Source: Chrysomallon squamiferum (lineage: Eukaryota; Mollusca; Gastropoda; Neomphalida; Peltospiridae). From it: a stretch of DNA of 64,000 nucleotides. Each line of letters starts with the position of its first letter. Positions within the stretch are counted from its first letter, which is position 1. Below the pieces are notes generated by a model, which ran no database searches, was not told the DNA's origin, and saw only the letters and a list, made by a program, of their open reading frames with translations. This document shows positions 63,576 through 64,000 of this stretch, piece after piece. The translations under genes were made by a program, and so were the position numbers. The DNA lies in NCBI GenBank assembly GCA_012295275.1, contig CM022669.1, positions 5,777,919 to 5,841,918 of the forward strand, read 5' to 3'.

Positions 63576-64000
63576 TGAACAAAAAAGTATAGCCAAAGAT
63601 GTCCCCTGGGGACAACTTCTTCATAAAATCTTGATTAAATTACGTTGCTGGTCTGTGCAGGTAATAACTTGAAGTGAACTGTCACATCAGACTCATCGCA
63701 TCTGTTTGATCACACGCACCACGTAATTTAACTTTCACTTTTATAAAAACGTTTAGTGTCTTTATTTAAATAAAGTAATGAACTCTCGGGTCTTGTTCAC
63801 ATTTGTTCTGTTTTGTTCTGTTTTTGTTGGGGTTTTTTTCAAAGTGTATTTTGTTTAGCAGATTAATCCACTGTAACTAACAGACTCTCCTACCCTACCG
63901 GTTCTGACTCACTCTCCCTCATAGCTCGCCTGCTCACCCATACATTTTTTCTATTGTAGTACATCGGTATTGTGGAATTTATAAAGATTTTAAACCGCCT

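Overview
This window looks like nuclear DNA from an animal, probably an invertebrate and quite possibly a mollusc; the species cannot be told from sequence alone. The evidence is AT-rich DNA packed with simple repeats, GT-AG spliced genes with small exons, and two animal-specific gene families. I see no bacterial operon, CRISPR array, rRNA, recognisable tRNA or intact autonomous transposon. Most long open frames are chance readings or translated microsatellites. The real coding sequence is in short exons, which I assembled by matching splice sites and reading phase.

Left part (about 145-31,750, + strand): the 3' portion of one gene, a Dbl-family Rho guanine nucleotide exchange factor most like ARHGEF18/p114RhoGEF (Drosophila Cysts). 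I place 23 exons that join in one unbroken frame of 1,046 complete codons, then a TAG at 25,393-25,395. In order they encode an acidic linker, a DH domain, a PH domain, a conserved RAETF motif, a Ser-rich linker, a coiled coil, a Pro/Ser-rich tail and the C-terminus DDVIYF. The gene begins upstream of the window. A long 3' transcribed region, rich in minisatellites, probably follows and may end near a poly(A) signal at 31,740. Introns 18 (6.8 kb) and 19 (5.6 kb) are large; the others are mostly 0.2-1.5 kb.

Middle (about 31.8-49.3 kb): no gene that I can support. CpG dinucleotides become much more frequent from about 31.4-32 kb rightward, which may mark the edge of a methylated gene body. The stretch holds (CT)n, (ATT)n, (ACT)n and (AT)n arrays, a short pogo-like transposon remnant and some possible regulatory sites.

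Right part (about 49.3-64 kb, + strand): the 5' end of an ADAMTS-family secreted metalloprotease gene. The signal-peptide exon is at 49,524-49,644 and the first propeptide exon at 57,624-58,012, joined in frame across an 8-kb intron. Reprolysin, thrombospondin and later exons must lie beyond the window. The ADAMTS first intron contains an old five-copy tandem array with a period of about 160 bp and a CpG-rich island.

The two genes are adjacent and share a strand, with no evident functional link (intracellular RhoA activation versus extracellular matrix proteolysis). I did not find a new molecular system. The most unusual item is a five-copy minisatellite that has copied the splice donor of RhoGEF exon 19.
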